From Nematopogon swammerdamellus (taxonomy: Eukaryota > Arthropoda > Insecta > Lepidoptera > Adelidae), in contig OX336343.1 of assembly GCA_946902875.1 (NCBI GenBank), forward strand, positions 23,669,596 through 23,733,595: a stretch of 64,000 nucleotides of DNA. Direction: 5' to 3'. Both the position numbers and the translations under genes were made by a program. Under the pieces are notes generated by a model that made no database searches, was not told where the DNA came from, and was given only the letters and a program-made list of their open reading frames with translations. Shown here piece by piece: positions 53,900 through 64,000 of the stretch (positions are counted from its first letter, which is position 1; the number at the start of each line of letters is the position of its first letter).

Positions 53900-54171
53900 A
53901 ATATATTTTGAATAACTAATTTGACATTTCGAAGCCGTGCGTCCGCCATTTTGAATTTTGAAAATTTTTATATAGCCTATGACACTCCCGTGAATAAGAC
54001 GAATCCAATGGCACAAGAATTTTTCAAATCGGCCCAGTACTTTAGGCTGTAGAGTGGAATATAGATAGTCACATACATACATACATACATACATACATAC
54101 ATACATACATACATACACGCCAAACTCATAACCCTTCCTTTTTTGGCTTCGCCGTAGTCGGGTAAAAAACA
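53900..54171 (-). repeat. CCCGACTAC-family repeat with (ATAC)n
   Basis: Reversed: ends GGCTTCGCCGTAGTCGGGT at 54163, contains a 13-unit (ATAC)n array at 54064-54117 and CGTCCGCCATTTTGAATTTT. The 5' limit is uncertain. Confidence 0.7.
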
Positions 54172-54322
54172 CGGTTGACTACATCACCTACTACATCCGT
54201 GATGTCAGCCCATAACACCTTGGTGAACTAGGTGCCGTGTCAGTGCTTCCCTTCGGTCGTGCCGGCTACACTGAACTGGACGGAAAACACGAACTATTTC
54301 ATACACTTTCAAGCGACCTTTT
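54172..54322 (-). mobile_element. SINE family A, truncated
   Basis: GGTTGACTACATCACCTACT to CGAACTATTTCATACAC. It lies head to tail with the next copy. Confidence 0.86.
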
Positions 54323-54710
54323 TTTTTTTTTTTTTGTTTTAATGGAAACTGACACGGTTGGCTACATCACCTACAACGTCCGTGATGTCAGCCCATAACA
54401 CCGGGTGAACTAGGTGCCATGTCAGTGCTTCCCCCTTTGATCGTGCCGGCTACACTGAACTGGTCGGAAAACACAAACTATATACATAGCCGTTTAGACC
54501 GACGTTTCATTCAGTGCGGTGGTAACAAACCGGGCGGGTTAAACCCTACCATTAGGAGGGAAGGGACCTACAGTTTTACGAGGAATCCGAACCTCGGTCA
54601 GCCTCCAACGGTCAGCGGTCACCCATCCAAGTACTGACCGCACCCAGCGTTGCTTAACATTCAATAGCGACATTTGACTGTCTGCACCACTGAGCTATCG
54701 AGGCTGACCT
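54323..54710 (-). mobile_element. SINE family A, full length
   Basis: Reversed: poly-T, ATGGAAACTGACACGG, full body, 5S-like and tRNA-like head ending CTGAGCTATCGAGGCTGAC. The most complete member of the subfamily shared with 3691 and 8237. Confidence 0.9.
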
Positions 54711-54717
54711 TTCATTC

Positions 54718-54830
54718 AGTAGTTCTTGTAGAACAACAACGATTACTCTGCTGCTGCCACACAGGCTGTATTTCGACAATAGGGGTACCTATTGTCGAAA
54801 TACAGCCTGTGTGGCATGTATGTATTTTTG
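54718..54830 (+). mobile_element. Element family B tail with palindromic rearrangement
   Basis: GTTCTTGTAGAACAACAACG and the tail CTGTGTGGCATGTATG frame a perfect palindrome: arms 54755-54783 and 54788-54816 around GGTA. The right arm is normal family B tail sequence; the left arm is its inverted copy. Confidence 0.85.
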
Positions 54831-55245
54831 TATGAATTTTAAACATACTGGTCGCAAAAAGTAAATTATTTAAGTGAAGTTTAAAGTTTACACTGAGCAC
54901 ACCAAGACTTGGCTTAACAGTTCGCATCCGATTACAAGTGAATTACTCTTTGATGAAGCCGAGTGAAGTTAGCCCCAATCGCAGCTCTCGCATTCGGTTC
55001 GCTCAGCTTGTTCCTCGCTACTTGGCGAATGGGAAGTCTATGCAGTATTCACGATATGTGTCAATATTCATGAGGAAAGAGATTTATTATTCCCCTAGTG
55101 AGCTAGTCGCTGTCTCTGCTCCACCCCTTCTTATTGGACCGCATTCGCTGCTAGCACTACACGGACTAGAAAAACGCAGAAAATTTGTGCTGATGATATA
55201 CTCAAATAAATTCAAATAGTGTGAATATAGCTGCGTGATTAGTAA
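54831..55245. other. Unassigned sequence
   Basis: Plus-strand open frame 54938-55219 of 93 codons without recognisable motif and with no splice evidence. Confidence 0.4.
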
Positions 55246-55410
55246 TATGTAGTAGTTGATATTGGACACCGTGTGGTTAAAAGCTCAAGTGGCAGTGGGC
55301 TGGGTACTGGTAACTTTGGGTCACTTTGGTAACCTGCTAAAATTGGAGAGGCATATTTCTAACAGCGCGCGCATACATACACGCTGACTGACTGACTGGC
55401 TGACTCTAAT
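55246..55410 (+). mobile_element. RTE-type LINE, degraded 3' end
   Basis: GTTGATATTGGACACCGTG, CTCAAGTGGCAGTGGGCTGG and the (CTGA)n tail identify it; the middle is deleted. Confidence 0.75.
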
Positions 55411-56157
55411 AAAAGGTAGAACGCTGACTTAAATTATGGTGTCGCTTTATTTACTCTAAAGCAGGGTTTAATAAACTTTTTGTGGTCACTAACGCCTGGC
55501 AAAATTTCAAAATTGTCAGGGACCATTAATTTCAGAGAAAGAAAACAAATCATTCTGAAAAAGAAAAACACGTGTTATTTATTACACAGAGAAAGTAAAG
55601 ATTAGCGTGTGACGGTTGTTAGTGAGACGATTACTTCAGTTCGATAAGCACGTTAGATTGAGGAATTGTCTTAAGACAACGCAAGGCGCATATCTTCTTT
55701 CACGTCTAATCGGTTACGATTTTTAGTAGGCGTGGCACCACGATCAGCGTGGTTTCGCGTAGAGTGGTAAGTATTATTGGCTGTGTCTGATCTTCCGATG
55801 TTCAACCGTGCCAACATTTATAGAAAAAAAAAAATCACTGACAGAAAACAAGTTACGAGATTGATGGAGTTGTCTTGGATTTTGAAAATGTTTCTATTGA
55901 AATTGCATTTTCGTCGCGTATTTAATGTCCATGTAGTTCTAACATATATATTTGCTTGCAAAGTCTAGACTTTTATCGACAGGTCTTGGAGCATTATTCC
56001 ATTGCATTTATACAAGAAGATATAAACTATCTTTCATTTCATTTGGATATGAGGACTGAGAGAAGTTGTATGCTGTTAAAAGCTGCATGTAAAAGTTCGC
56101 AAAAGATAAAGGAATGCAAATGCTGCATCAACTATAAGGCGGACAAAAAGTTCATTG
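55411..56157. other. Unassigned spacer
   Basis: The plus-strand frame 55956-56393 (145 codons) runs into antisense family B and LINE-X, so it is not credible. Nothing else recognised. Confidence 0.45.
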
Positions 56158-56782
56158 TACATACATACCACACGCTGTATCCCGACAGTCGGGGTAAGCA
56201 GAGTAGTCGGTGTTGTGCTGCAAGTACTGTTGTAAATCACAGCACAACACCGTCCATCATATTTAGCAAAGTATTAGGACAAGATAACTATCAAGCAGCA
56301 AGTAAGGCACAAAGACCCACCTGCTGCATGACTCGGTGGAAGGGCCGTGTCCAGGAAGAGGTGGCTAACCTTTTTTTTTCTTTTTTTATGTAAACCAGCA
56401 TGGGTTGCTGTGCCGAGGGACCAATGGTGCAGTCGACAGAGCCAAAACCACCTCTCCTCGCGAAACCACGCTCAGTTAGGTGCCATGCCAGCAGATTTGC
56501 GGACTGTTGCTAGGCTGTCTAGCCCGTTAATACGACGCTTGAAGACACCCAGGTTAAAGGATTCAGGAAATACACTCGCCGGAAGACAGTTCCACACTCT
56601 AGCGGTGCGACAAAGAAACGATTTAGAGAACCGATGGGTTCACAAAAGCCCAATGTCAACAATAAAAGGGTGCTGAGTCTCTCTGCGACAAGTCATGTCC
56701 TGTCCTGTCGCCCTTATGCACGGCATCTTGCCCTTATCCCTTAGTCGTCTTTTACGACGTGCACGGGGAGAAATGCAGATGT
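56158..56782 (-). mobile_element. Element family B split by LINE-X
   Basis: Reversed family B: tail and hairpin from 56158 (CACACGCTGTATCCCGACAG) to 56372, resuming at 56704 (CTGTCGCCCTTATGCACGG) to 56780. The interruption is a LINE-X 3' end. Confidence 0.85.
56383..56703 (-). mobile_element. LINE-X 3' end with coding remnant
   Basis: The minus strand encodes HRFSKSFLCRTARVWNCLP, SVFPESFNLGVFKRRING and DSLATVRKSAGMAPN, the C-terminal end of a CR1/Jockey-like protein. A 3' UTR follows, ending CCATGCTGGTTTACATAAAA. The last 50 bp match the family C SINE tail. Confidence 0.85.
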
Positions 56783-56830
56783 CGTCTAATTTATTAACAT
56801 AACGTTTGAGAACACTAAAATATAAATAGA

Positions 56831-57219
56831 CTAGCTTTTGCCCGCGGCTTTGCTCGCGTGAAATTCGTTTTTAAAAAGAAGAAAGTAAGTAAGTAAGAAA
56901 GAAGGCCGAGCTGCGTTCCTGAGTTACCTTTATTTCGGCGCGCGGAACAATTCGGTTTGTATGACAGCCACATTTTAACGTAACCGGAACTGAATTTTAT
57001 TAATTATTATAGACTTACCTGTGTCACGTATAGTTAAATGTGCGCGTGTATTAAGTTTCATCAAATTCGTATGATCGGTTTAAGAGTTATGGAGGAACAT
57101 ACATACCTACAGAGAAGATTTCTTAAAATCGTCAATTTAGTTTTAGTATCATACATAGAGTCTACAAACTCAGTATTTCATAAAACAAAGTAACTTACTC
57201 CATGACCATCCCATAAAGA
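56831..57219 (-). mobile_element. Helitron-like element H1, complete
   Basis: CTAGCTTTTGCCCGCGGCTT at 56831 is the reversed 3' end. The 5' end is near 57219 (slightly mutated TCTTTATGGGATGG). About 390 bp and uninterrupted. Confidence 0.83.
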
Positions 57220-58493
57220 TTTATTATTAGTATTGATTGATAAACGTTTAGTAAATTGTTGTTGATTTGACTTGATAAACAGGGTGTTGTAACGGCCAGT
57301 ACTTACATTATTTTTTCGCCAGAGCAATCCTCACGGTTTTTCCGAGAAAAAAAAGTAAATAAAGTTTTTCTCTAACTAAAGTGACTAGTTTTGGATAAAT
57401 TTTTAATAATTATTTTTATAAAAATAATTAGATGATAGATAACCTCGTCGACTAGCGTACACGCCTACGTCCACTAAGTACGCTAGAGGAGGGAACGACC
57501 GATCGGGCCAAGTTACGGGGCCACGTCGTTTGTAAAACTAATCTGAAGCGGGCTGTAACTAGAGTGCTGCCCACCGCAACCTCACCCCCAACATTACCCC
57601 TTTAAATATTCACTCGTCTCTATTTATTGACCGCCCGCCCGCCCGACTAGGGGACCAATTCTGCGGCAATTGAGTGGAAATTATTTTGTCCATACGTTGC
57701 TGAAGATTGTGGTCGGTGTTGTGCTGTTTTACCCGACTGCGTGAAGAAAAAAGGAGGGGTTTGTTTTTATTCGAATGGACGAGTATGTCTATCTGTATTG
57801 AATTGGATTATGCCGGGAGTGGCTGAAGATTCGAGAAATATACTATTTAGAAGCTGAAGGCCTTGACTTGGCATGTCATCTGACTGAAGTCTTGCTGTAC
57901 TGGAACATCAGCTTTCAATAAGAGAACACTTTTGACAAAATTGGGTATTTTATTCAACTCCAAATATTTATTCATCCAACTAAATTTCGAGATAGGGTCA
58001 AGAATGACCTCAAAATATATCTTTTTTTTTTTTGACGTGAATTTGATGAAATGTCTTTGGGCTCGGGTCCGACTAAAAAAATTCAGACTTTTTTTGTACT
58101 TTGCGACGCTTATTTATTACTCACTCAGCAATCAGACTACGTACAACAAATTGTAAATATGTCGGACGAAATATCCATCTGACGACTTCAAATACGTAAT
58201 ACATTTTTATTTTGTCATTCCATCCCTTCTGGTCAAAATCAGCCCTTCAAGTTGGTGAGACTCCAACTTGAAGGTGGCACGTTTTGAAAAATGCGAAAAC
58301 ACGCCAACTTTAAACACCTCTCGCGCTTTAATCGAGACAAACTCTAGCGAACAGACAAAAGTACTACTTTATTCGATACTTCAAACAAAACCTTGTATGA
58401 AACCTAAGTGGAGCAATATGGGCTACCAAAGTTGAATATTTTTCTTACGAAAAAATTGTTTCAAACTGCGCAAACATCAAATTCATGAACTAC
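57220..58493. other. Unassigned spacer of about 1.27 kb
   Basis: Contains a 24-bp AT palindrome near 57411, a family B scrap (GTGGTCGGTGTTGTGCTG at 57710) and a hairpin at 58244-58274 (12-bp arms). GC-rich around 57440-57680. No gene recognised. Confidence 0.45.
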
Positions 58494-58684
58494 AAGCTGT
58501 GCCCGCGGCTCCGCCCGCTCTCATATTTCACTTCACTGCTAACCTCATAAGCTATTTAGCGTGATAGTAAGTAGCCTATAGTTGATGGAATCAAGCTATC
58601 CGTAGAATTTTGTTTTATTAAAATCGGTTCAGTGGTTCTCGAGTTATAAGCGGACAGACAGACAGACAGAAAGCAGACGTTGGA
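58494..58684 (-). mobile_element. Helitron-like element H2
   Basis: Reversed 3' end AGCTGTGCCCGCGGCTCCGC (CTAG mutated to CAAG) and 5' end GACGTTGGA at 58684. Layout as at 13172-13372. Confidence 0.8.
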
Positions 58685-59169
58685 TTTTATTATAGGTAAG
58701 GAGGATAAGGAAGGAAGGAAGTTTGCCGGCTGCATGTGTACATGCAGACTCCCTCGATTTTTTTTATAAACAAAAGTAACACATCACAACATTCGAGAAA
58801 GATTTAAATATGACTACTATAAATTTAAAGCAAAAATGTCACGACTATCTATTCGGTAGCCAGTGCAGTATCAATGTATGTATGTATATTTTTATGTCAC
58901 GTCCTGTAGTTTAAACGGCTTGATGAATTTAATGTTTATCTATAATCTAATCTTGGCGTGAGAGGAAGACTAAATATTGGACTAAATTTCGTATGAAAAC
59001 GATTGAATCTGGTCTAGGTACGTGCATCTAGGGAGATCCTTCCCGACCCTTCCTCAATATTTGCTCAATAAATTTCTTTCGTTAGTCTCCTATCATTCAT
59101 ACAAAATAAAATATATATATCAATCAGTCAATTATACTATATTATATATTATATTATACTAATAATAAA
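58685..59169. other. Unassigned AT-rich spacer
   Basis: Nothing recognised apart from short simple repeats and the small palindrome CTGCATGTGTACATGCAG near 58730. Confidence 0.5.
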
Positions 59170-59524
59170 TCTGTAAGGGATGGTCATGGAGTAAGTTACT
59201 TTGTTTTATGAGATACTGTGTTTGTAGATTCTATGTATGATACTAAAACCAAATTTACGATTTTTAGAAATATTTTCTGTATGTATGTATGTTCCTCCAT
59301 TACTCAATCGATCGTCCGAATTCGTTGAAACTTATTACAAGCCCATTTAACTATACGAGACACAGGATAGGCTAAATAAAATTCAGTTCCAGTTACGCTA
59401 AGATGTGGCTCTCACACAAACCGAATTGTTCCGCGCGCCGAAATAAAGGTACGGTAGCGGGCGTACTTACTTTCTTCTTTTTAAATACGAATTTCACGCG
59501 AGCGAAGCCGCGGGCAAAAGCTAG
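59170..59524 (+). mobile_element. Helitron-like element H1, complete
   Basis: TCTGTAAGGGATGGTCATGG to GCGAAGCCGCGGGCAAAAG then CTAG (59521-59524), flanked by A and T as Helitrons require. Confidence 0.84.
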
Positions 59525-60106
59525 TGCTTTATATATTTGTTACTTAGAGCCCGAATATTCCAGACAAAGTGCGTGCAGGCAGGCTGTGGACTAGTTATAA
59601 AGTAATTTGAAGGTGGTGCGGGCGCGGTGGGCGGGCGGTGGCGGGGGCGGGGGGGGGGGGGGGGGGGGGGGGGGGGCGGGGTTGGGCGCGCTTTAAGTGG
59701 TTTTTAAAAGCTCCCGCTTTCAATGAGAACGTTTTCCGTAATGAAAATTGACGCACTCGAGCCTCCGCGAGCCTCCAGGATACCTGCTGAAGGTTTGGAC
59801 GGGCGGGCGGCAGGCAGCACTTACTACACACAATTCTCTCCGATATATACCGGCTAAGCGGTGCTAAAAAAACTTTGGTTTTTTTTTCTCATTTACGGTT
59901 TCAGGACAACATTTAATTTTATAAAATATATTTTATAACATTCTGATAAAATCAGGAGCCACTACACCTATGCCCAGGTACATTATGGCGGAAACGATTT
60001 ACTTGAATATGGTATGGCGTTAAATTATTCTTAGTAGGTATAAAGATATGAAAATACGTTCGTCGTAAACACGAGTAGGTAATTATATTTAAAATTTCTC
60101 ATCGCG
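59525..60106. other. Unassigned, with long G tract
   Basis: A run of about 28 G at 59649-59676 within a GC-rich stretch 59610-59830. Nothing else recognised. Confidence 0.5.
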
Positions 60107-60258
60107 CAGTTTGTGTTACAATCGGGGTAAGCAAATTGATCGGTGTTGTGCTGCAAGTACTCTTGTAAATTACAGCACAACACCGACCGTCACGTTTAGC
60201 CTTTAGTCTATCCCTTAGTCGCCTTTTATGCACGGGGAGAGATGCAGTGGGGCTATTC
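60107..60258 (-). mobile_element. Element family B, internally deleted
   Basis: Reversed tail and hairpin (GGTGTTGTGCTGCAAGTAC, CAGCACAACACCGACC) joined directly to the 5' part (CCCTTAGTCGCCTTTTATG, GAGATGCAGTGGGGCTATTC); the centre is missing. Confidence 0.85.
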
Positions 60259-60289
60259 ACACTCTGTTCTGTTATTATACTCTTAGATA

Positions 60290-60415
60290 GATACATAGAA
60301 AGTGCTTTATTGCTCCAGTAAACATTAAACAGTAACAAGTACATTAGAAAATGTACATAACGTGCAAAGGCGGACTTATCTCTTACAGAGATTTCTTACA
60401 GTCAACCTTTGTATG
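60290..60415 (-). mobile_element. LINE 3' tail fragment
   Basis: GCTTTATTGCTCCAGTAAAC, GCAAAGGCGGACTTATCTCT and AGTCAACCTTTGTATG match the reversed 3' ends near 14865 and 51150. Confidence 0.65.
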
Positions 60416-61195
60416 TTTGAGCTTCAATAATATAGTGGAATTTATGTAGGCAGTAGCAAAAGAGTTGAGCGTGAGAATTGGAGATAAAATAATAATAAGA
60501 ATACTTATTAACAATACAATAAGTACCTACATGCCAGTTAAATACAAGCCATACATGTGTATATAAGTATGTAAATTACTAAATATATAGAATATAATGT
60601 ACAAATCGAGGTACAAATAAATATACATTAGATGGCAGGTTTCATACATTCAAACGCCGCAAAACAATCGTTAAGGTGATTTCAATGCAAGAAGCTCCGC
60701 CTGCTTTACCTCCCTTCTTCTCCACTACCCTTCTCGAACCGCGAGGCTCCCCGCGCCTCCCCCGGCGCGCGGCGGCGCGGCGCGACGCTGACCCGCGCCG
60801 CGCCGCGCGCCGACACACACGTGCGACGCGGCGGCGCGGCACCGGCATCGCGCCGCCGCGCCGCCGTCGAGTTGAGCACAGCACAGAGCAGTCAATAAAA
60901 GTAGAGAACGTAATGCGTAAGTCTGTAGGTACCACCAGTTATTTTTTAACAACCCAAAGAGGATGACTGTCTACGTAATATAGCCATGGATATATGTTCT
61001 TCTCTTTTACTCTAGTACTTTTGGTTTACCTTGTATCCATTTCTCGGCTACGAAATTATCCTTGCACAGCGTTTTGGTATTTCGGCCAAGACCGTAGTAG
61101 GTACATAGGCCGACACCAAGCATATTAATTATTGACCCATCCTTCGGCCACGTGGTCAACCAACGGCAATGAAGTTTCTAGTTTTCAACCACATC
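60416..61195. other. Unassigned, with GC-rich island
   Basis: 60700-60880 is the most GC-rich unexplained patch besides 42.3 kb (GCGCGGCGGCGCGGCGCG). TCAATAAAAGTAGAG follows at 60892. Open frames on both strands are compositional. Confidence 0.4.
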
Positions 61196-61910
61196 TTAAT
61201 AATGTTGAATTGTTTGTCTGATGGTGTTTATATGTAGAAAGGTACATATATGTATTTTTAGGATTCCGTCGCAAAAATTACAAAAAGGGACCCTAATGGA
61301 ATCGCTCGGTGTCTCTATGTCTGTCCGTCTGCATGTCACAGACACGTATTTTTCTATCAAAAACTTATTCAAAAATTCTGAAAAAAAAAATGCTGAAGAA
61401 TCCTTATATGACCTTTTTTTTCTGAAATATTTTTTTGCTTGCTCTTTTGCTTTAACTCTTTTTAATTCCATTGTATGCATACGGCCTTTGGGATTGCTAC
61501 CAGAAATTTTCTTGAATAATGTGCAAATAGGTTTTTTGGTGTTGAATGAAACTACAGCTGCAGCACAACGTCCTTGATATGATTGTTTGAAAGAATAGTT
61601 GACCCATTTGCGCATGACGAATTTTGCAACAACACTATTGAAGCATTCGACCATATTACTGTCCACATCATATAATAAACTTCTGGCGTTATTGGCGACG
61701 GCTCTGAAAATTACTTTGATTCTTAGCCAAAAAGAGCTGTTGTTTACTAAGCCATAAAAATCAAGAACAGGTTCTGAATTACAGTAATATGGAGAGCAAC
61801 TGCTATGTCGTCTGAAAGCATGCATAGGAACGTTCATTATATCTCGATTAGTGTTGTAAAGGCAGAAAAATTCCGAAAAATACATTTTGAATAAAACGAA
61901 AAACACAGGG
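61196..61910 (-). pseudogene. Mutator-like transposase, C-terminal fragment
   Basis: Minus-strand frame of 236 codons. HSSCSPYYC near the start, then VANNARSLLYDVDSNMVECF, NSVVAKFVMRKWVNYSFKQS and YQGRCAAAVVSFNTKKP form the block (Cys-containing segment, DSN.xE.FNS...AK, GSYQxR) I associate with Mutator-like transposases of animals. The catalytic N-terminal part is missing, and the last 40 or so codons overlap a dispersed-repeat-like sequence (ATTCCGTCGCAAAAATTAC). Its 5' side abuts the foldback arm at 61964. Function as a gene is unlikely. Confidence 0.65.
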
Positions 61911-62289
61911 TTTTTCCGTTTCTTTCATGTATGATACCAATACTGGATGAAATTTTCGCCGCGAAAAGCTCCGCCCCCTTTCCTGATTTAATTTCTCGAA
62001 TGTTGATATTTTTTCGCCTGAATCTTATTACTAGACGAAATATAAGACACTTTTATTCTTACACATTTTTCAATAAAATCGATATTTCCGGAGAAAAAAA
62101 ATATAAAATTATTTTTTCCAAAATGTTCTCAATTGCTGATGTTTTTTTGGCAGATTCTTATTTCTAAACGAAATATAAGACACTTTTATTCTTACACGTT
62201 TTTCACTTAAGTCGATATTTCCGGAGAGAAAAATAAAACAACTTATTTTTTCATATTTTCTCGAATGTTGATTTCTCCCCTGAATCTTA

Positions 62290-62735
62290 TTTCTAGACGA
62301 AATACGAATCTGCAGTGAACATTTCAAAAAGTGCCCGCCATTTTGAACTTTTTAGTTACTGTACCGATTGCTTTCAAAATCGATATCTGCGTGTCTGTGT
62401 GGGCTCTGAATACGAATCTGTAGTCAAAATTTAAAACAAGTGGCCGCCATTTTGAACTTTTTAGTTACTGGACTGATTGCTTTCAAAATCGATATCTGGG
62501 TGTCTGTGTGGGTTTTGAATACGAATCTGTAGTCAAAATGTAAAAGAAGAAGCCGCCATTTTGAACTTTTTAGTTACTGGACTGATTGCTTTCAAAATCG
62601 ATATCTGGGTGTCTGTGTGGGTTTTGAATACTAATCTGTAGTCAAAATTTAAAAGAAGAAGCCGCCATTTTGAACTTTTTAGTTACTGGACCGATTGCTT
62701 TCAAAATCTATATCTGGGTGTCTGTGTGAGCTCTG
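62290..62735. repeat. Tandem repeat of about 110 bp, four units, in the left foldback arm
   Basis: Each unit contains GCCGCCATTTTGAACTTTTT, AGTTACTGGACTGATTGC and CGATATCTGGGTGTCTGTGT. Inverted counterparts fill 63240-63650. Confidence 0.9.
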
Positions 62736-62742
62736 AATATTA

Positions 62743-63140
62743 ATATTTTTTTTTTTTTTTTTTTTTTTTATGGAACCTGACACGGTTGGCTACATCACCT
62801 ACAACATCCGTGATGTCAGCCCATAACACAGGGTGAACAAGGTGCCATGTCAGTGCTTCCCTTCATTTCATGTCGGCTACACTAAACTGGACGGAAAACA
62901 CGAACTATTTACATAGCCGTTTCGACCGACGTTTCGTTCAGTGCGGTGGTACCAACCCGGCCAGGATAAACCCTACCACCTAGTAAGGTAAGAAGGGAAG
63001 GGACCTACAGTTTAACGTGGAATCCGAACCACGGTCAGCCTCCAACGGTCGAGCGGTCACCCATCCAATCACTGACCGCGCTCAGCGTTGCTTAATAACA
63101 GTTGACTAACCAACCGCGCCACTGAGCTACCGAGGCTGAC
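62743..63140 (-). mobile_element. SINE family A, full length
   Basis: Poly-T 62744-62770, ATGGAACCTGACACGG, body, 5S-like block and head (CGCGCCACTGAGCTACCGAG) ending CTGAC at 63140. It lies in the centre of the foldback element. Confidence 0.9.
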
Positions 63141-63149
63141 GAATTTTCT

Positions 63150-63232
63150 TATCCCTTAGTCGACTTTTACGACATGCGACGGGGAGAGATGCAGTGGGGC
63201 TATTCTTTTTAAGTACCGACCCCACACGGTAC
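63150..63232 (-). mobile_element. Element family B, 5' module
   Basis: Reversed CCGTGTGGGGTCGGTACTTA to GGGATAAG. On the minus strand it lies directly upstream of the complete family A head, separated by 9 bp, a third B/A arrangement. Confidence 0.85.
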
Positions 63233-64000
63233 GTTAATTTGTAGTCAAAACTAATAGGTTCAAAATGGCGGCCACTTTTTTAAAATTTTGACAACGGATT
63301 TGTATTCAAAGCACACAGAAACACCCAAATATAGATTTTGAAAGCAATCGGTCCAGTATCTAAAAAGTTAAAAATGGCGACCACTTTATGTTGACAACAG
63401 ATTCGTATTCAGGGTCCACACATACACCCAGATATCGATTTTGAAAGCAATCGGTCCGATAACTAAAAAGTTTAAAATGGCGGCCACTTGTTTTAAATTT
63501 TGACTACAGATTCGTATTCAGAGCCCACACAGACACCCAGATAGCGATTTTGAAAGCAATTGGTCCAGTAACTAAAAAGTTCAAAATGGTGGCCACTTTT
63601 TTAAATGATTCTGAAAAGAATTTAAATGATTGCAACTACAGATTCGTATTTCATCTAGAAATAAGATTCAGGCGAAAAAACATCAACATTCGAGAAAATA
63701 TGAAAAAATGGGTTGTTTTATTTTTCTCTCCGGAAATATCGACTTAAGGGAAAAACGTGTAAGAATAAAAGTGTCTTATATTTAGTTTAGAAATAAGAAT
63801 CCGCCAAAAAAACATTAGCAATCGAGAACATTTTGAAAAAAAAATATTTTAGATTTTTTTTTTCTCCGGAAATATCGATTTTTTTCAAAAACGTGTAAGA
63901 ATAAAAGTGTCTTATATTTCGTCTATAAATAGGATTCAGGCGAAAAAATATCAACATTCGAGAAATTAAATCAGAAAAGGGGGCGGAGCTTTCCATACAA

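Larger units (their letters stand above)
61964..63993. mobile_element. Foldback element with arms of about 750 bp
   Basis: AAAGCTCCGCCCCCTTT at 61964 pairs with the inverse at 63993. The arms (61964-62730, 63240-63993) match over most of their length: two related modules with CGATATTTCCGGAGA and AATATAAGACACTTTTATTC, then tandem units of about 110 bp (GCCGCCATTTTGAACTTTTT; four on the left, about three and a half on the right). The centre is occupied by a SINE pair. No protein in it. Long repeat-bearing arms resemble Drosophila FB elements, or terminal repeats of Mutator-like elements given the neighbouring fragment. Confidence 0.92.

Noticed and set aside
53786..54172. Repetitive MYVC protein frame
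   Set aside because: Translation of the (ATAC)n microsatellite.
54938..55219. 93-codon open frame as a candidate gene
   Set aside because: No homology I can name, no splice sites, no repeat evidence; reported only as unassigned sequence.
55956..56393. 145-codon open frame
   Set aside because: Its 3' half is antisense element B and LINE-X; the 5' half matches no family.

Overview
The window looks like nuclear DNA of a moth or butterfly (Lepidoptera). It is AT-rich, gene-poor and packed with dispersed repeats. The pointers are lepidopteran-type repeat families (Helitron-like ends reading GCCCGCGGCTTCGCTCGCG, and a repeat starting GGCCAAGTGCGAGTC and ending ACGGAACCCTAAAAA), RTE and CR1/Jockey-like LINE fragments, and one spliced host gene. 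I cannot name the species. There are no operons, CRISPR arrays or convincing tRNA or rRNA genes.

The only host protein gene I can assemble is deoxyhypusine hydroxylase (DOHH), plus strand, 23580-29168. It has four exons with consensus splice sites, encodes 310 residues, and keeps all four His-Glu iron-ligand pairs. Its three introns hold at least seven repeat insertions. The 3' part of exon 3 and its 5' splice site are tandemly copied so that five near-identical copies lie in a row (26585-27340).

Layout. 175-1890: 142-bp GC-rich tandem repeat, about 12 units. 2.8-20 kb: dispersed repeats, including a three-deep nest (4685-5879), Helitron-like elements and a truncated CR1/Jockey-like LINE (15728-16752). 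20.7-23 kb: 5'-truncated LINE whose RT and RNase H frame is still open. 23.1-29.3 kb: DOHH. 29.4-36.9 kb: DNA-transposon remnants (MITE, 2.1-kb terminal-inverted-repeat element with a Cys-rich ORF, Harbinger-like remnant, internally deleted mariner). 37-61 kb: sparse repeats, several foldbacks and scattered unassigned GC-rich islands. 61.2-64 kb: Mutator-like transposase fragment beside a 2-kb foldback element.

The strongest recurring theme is small interspersed elements. Family A (about 17 copies) has a head combining a tRNA-like A box with a 5S-rRNA-like segment. Family B has a conserved hairpin and a (TATG)n tail. Its 5' module is joined to family A bodies at the same junction in two separate copies. 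Family C is tRNA-like and shares its 3' tail with a LINE family here (LINE-X), suggesting a SINE/LINE partnership. A second theme is near-perfect palindromes with spacers of only 1-4 nt.

Family labels (A, B, C, D, LINE-alpha, LINE-X, H1-H3) are mine, coined for this window. All homology calls come from reading the sequence and recalling families; no search was run.
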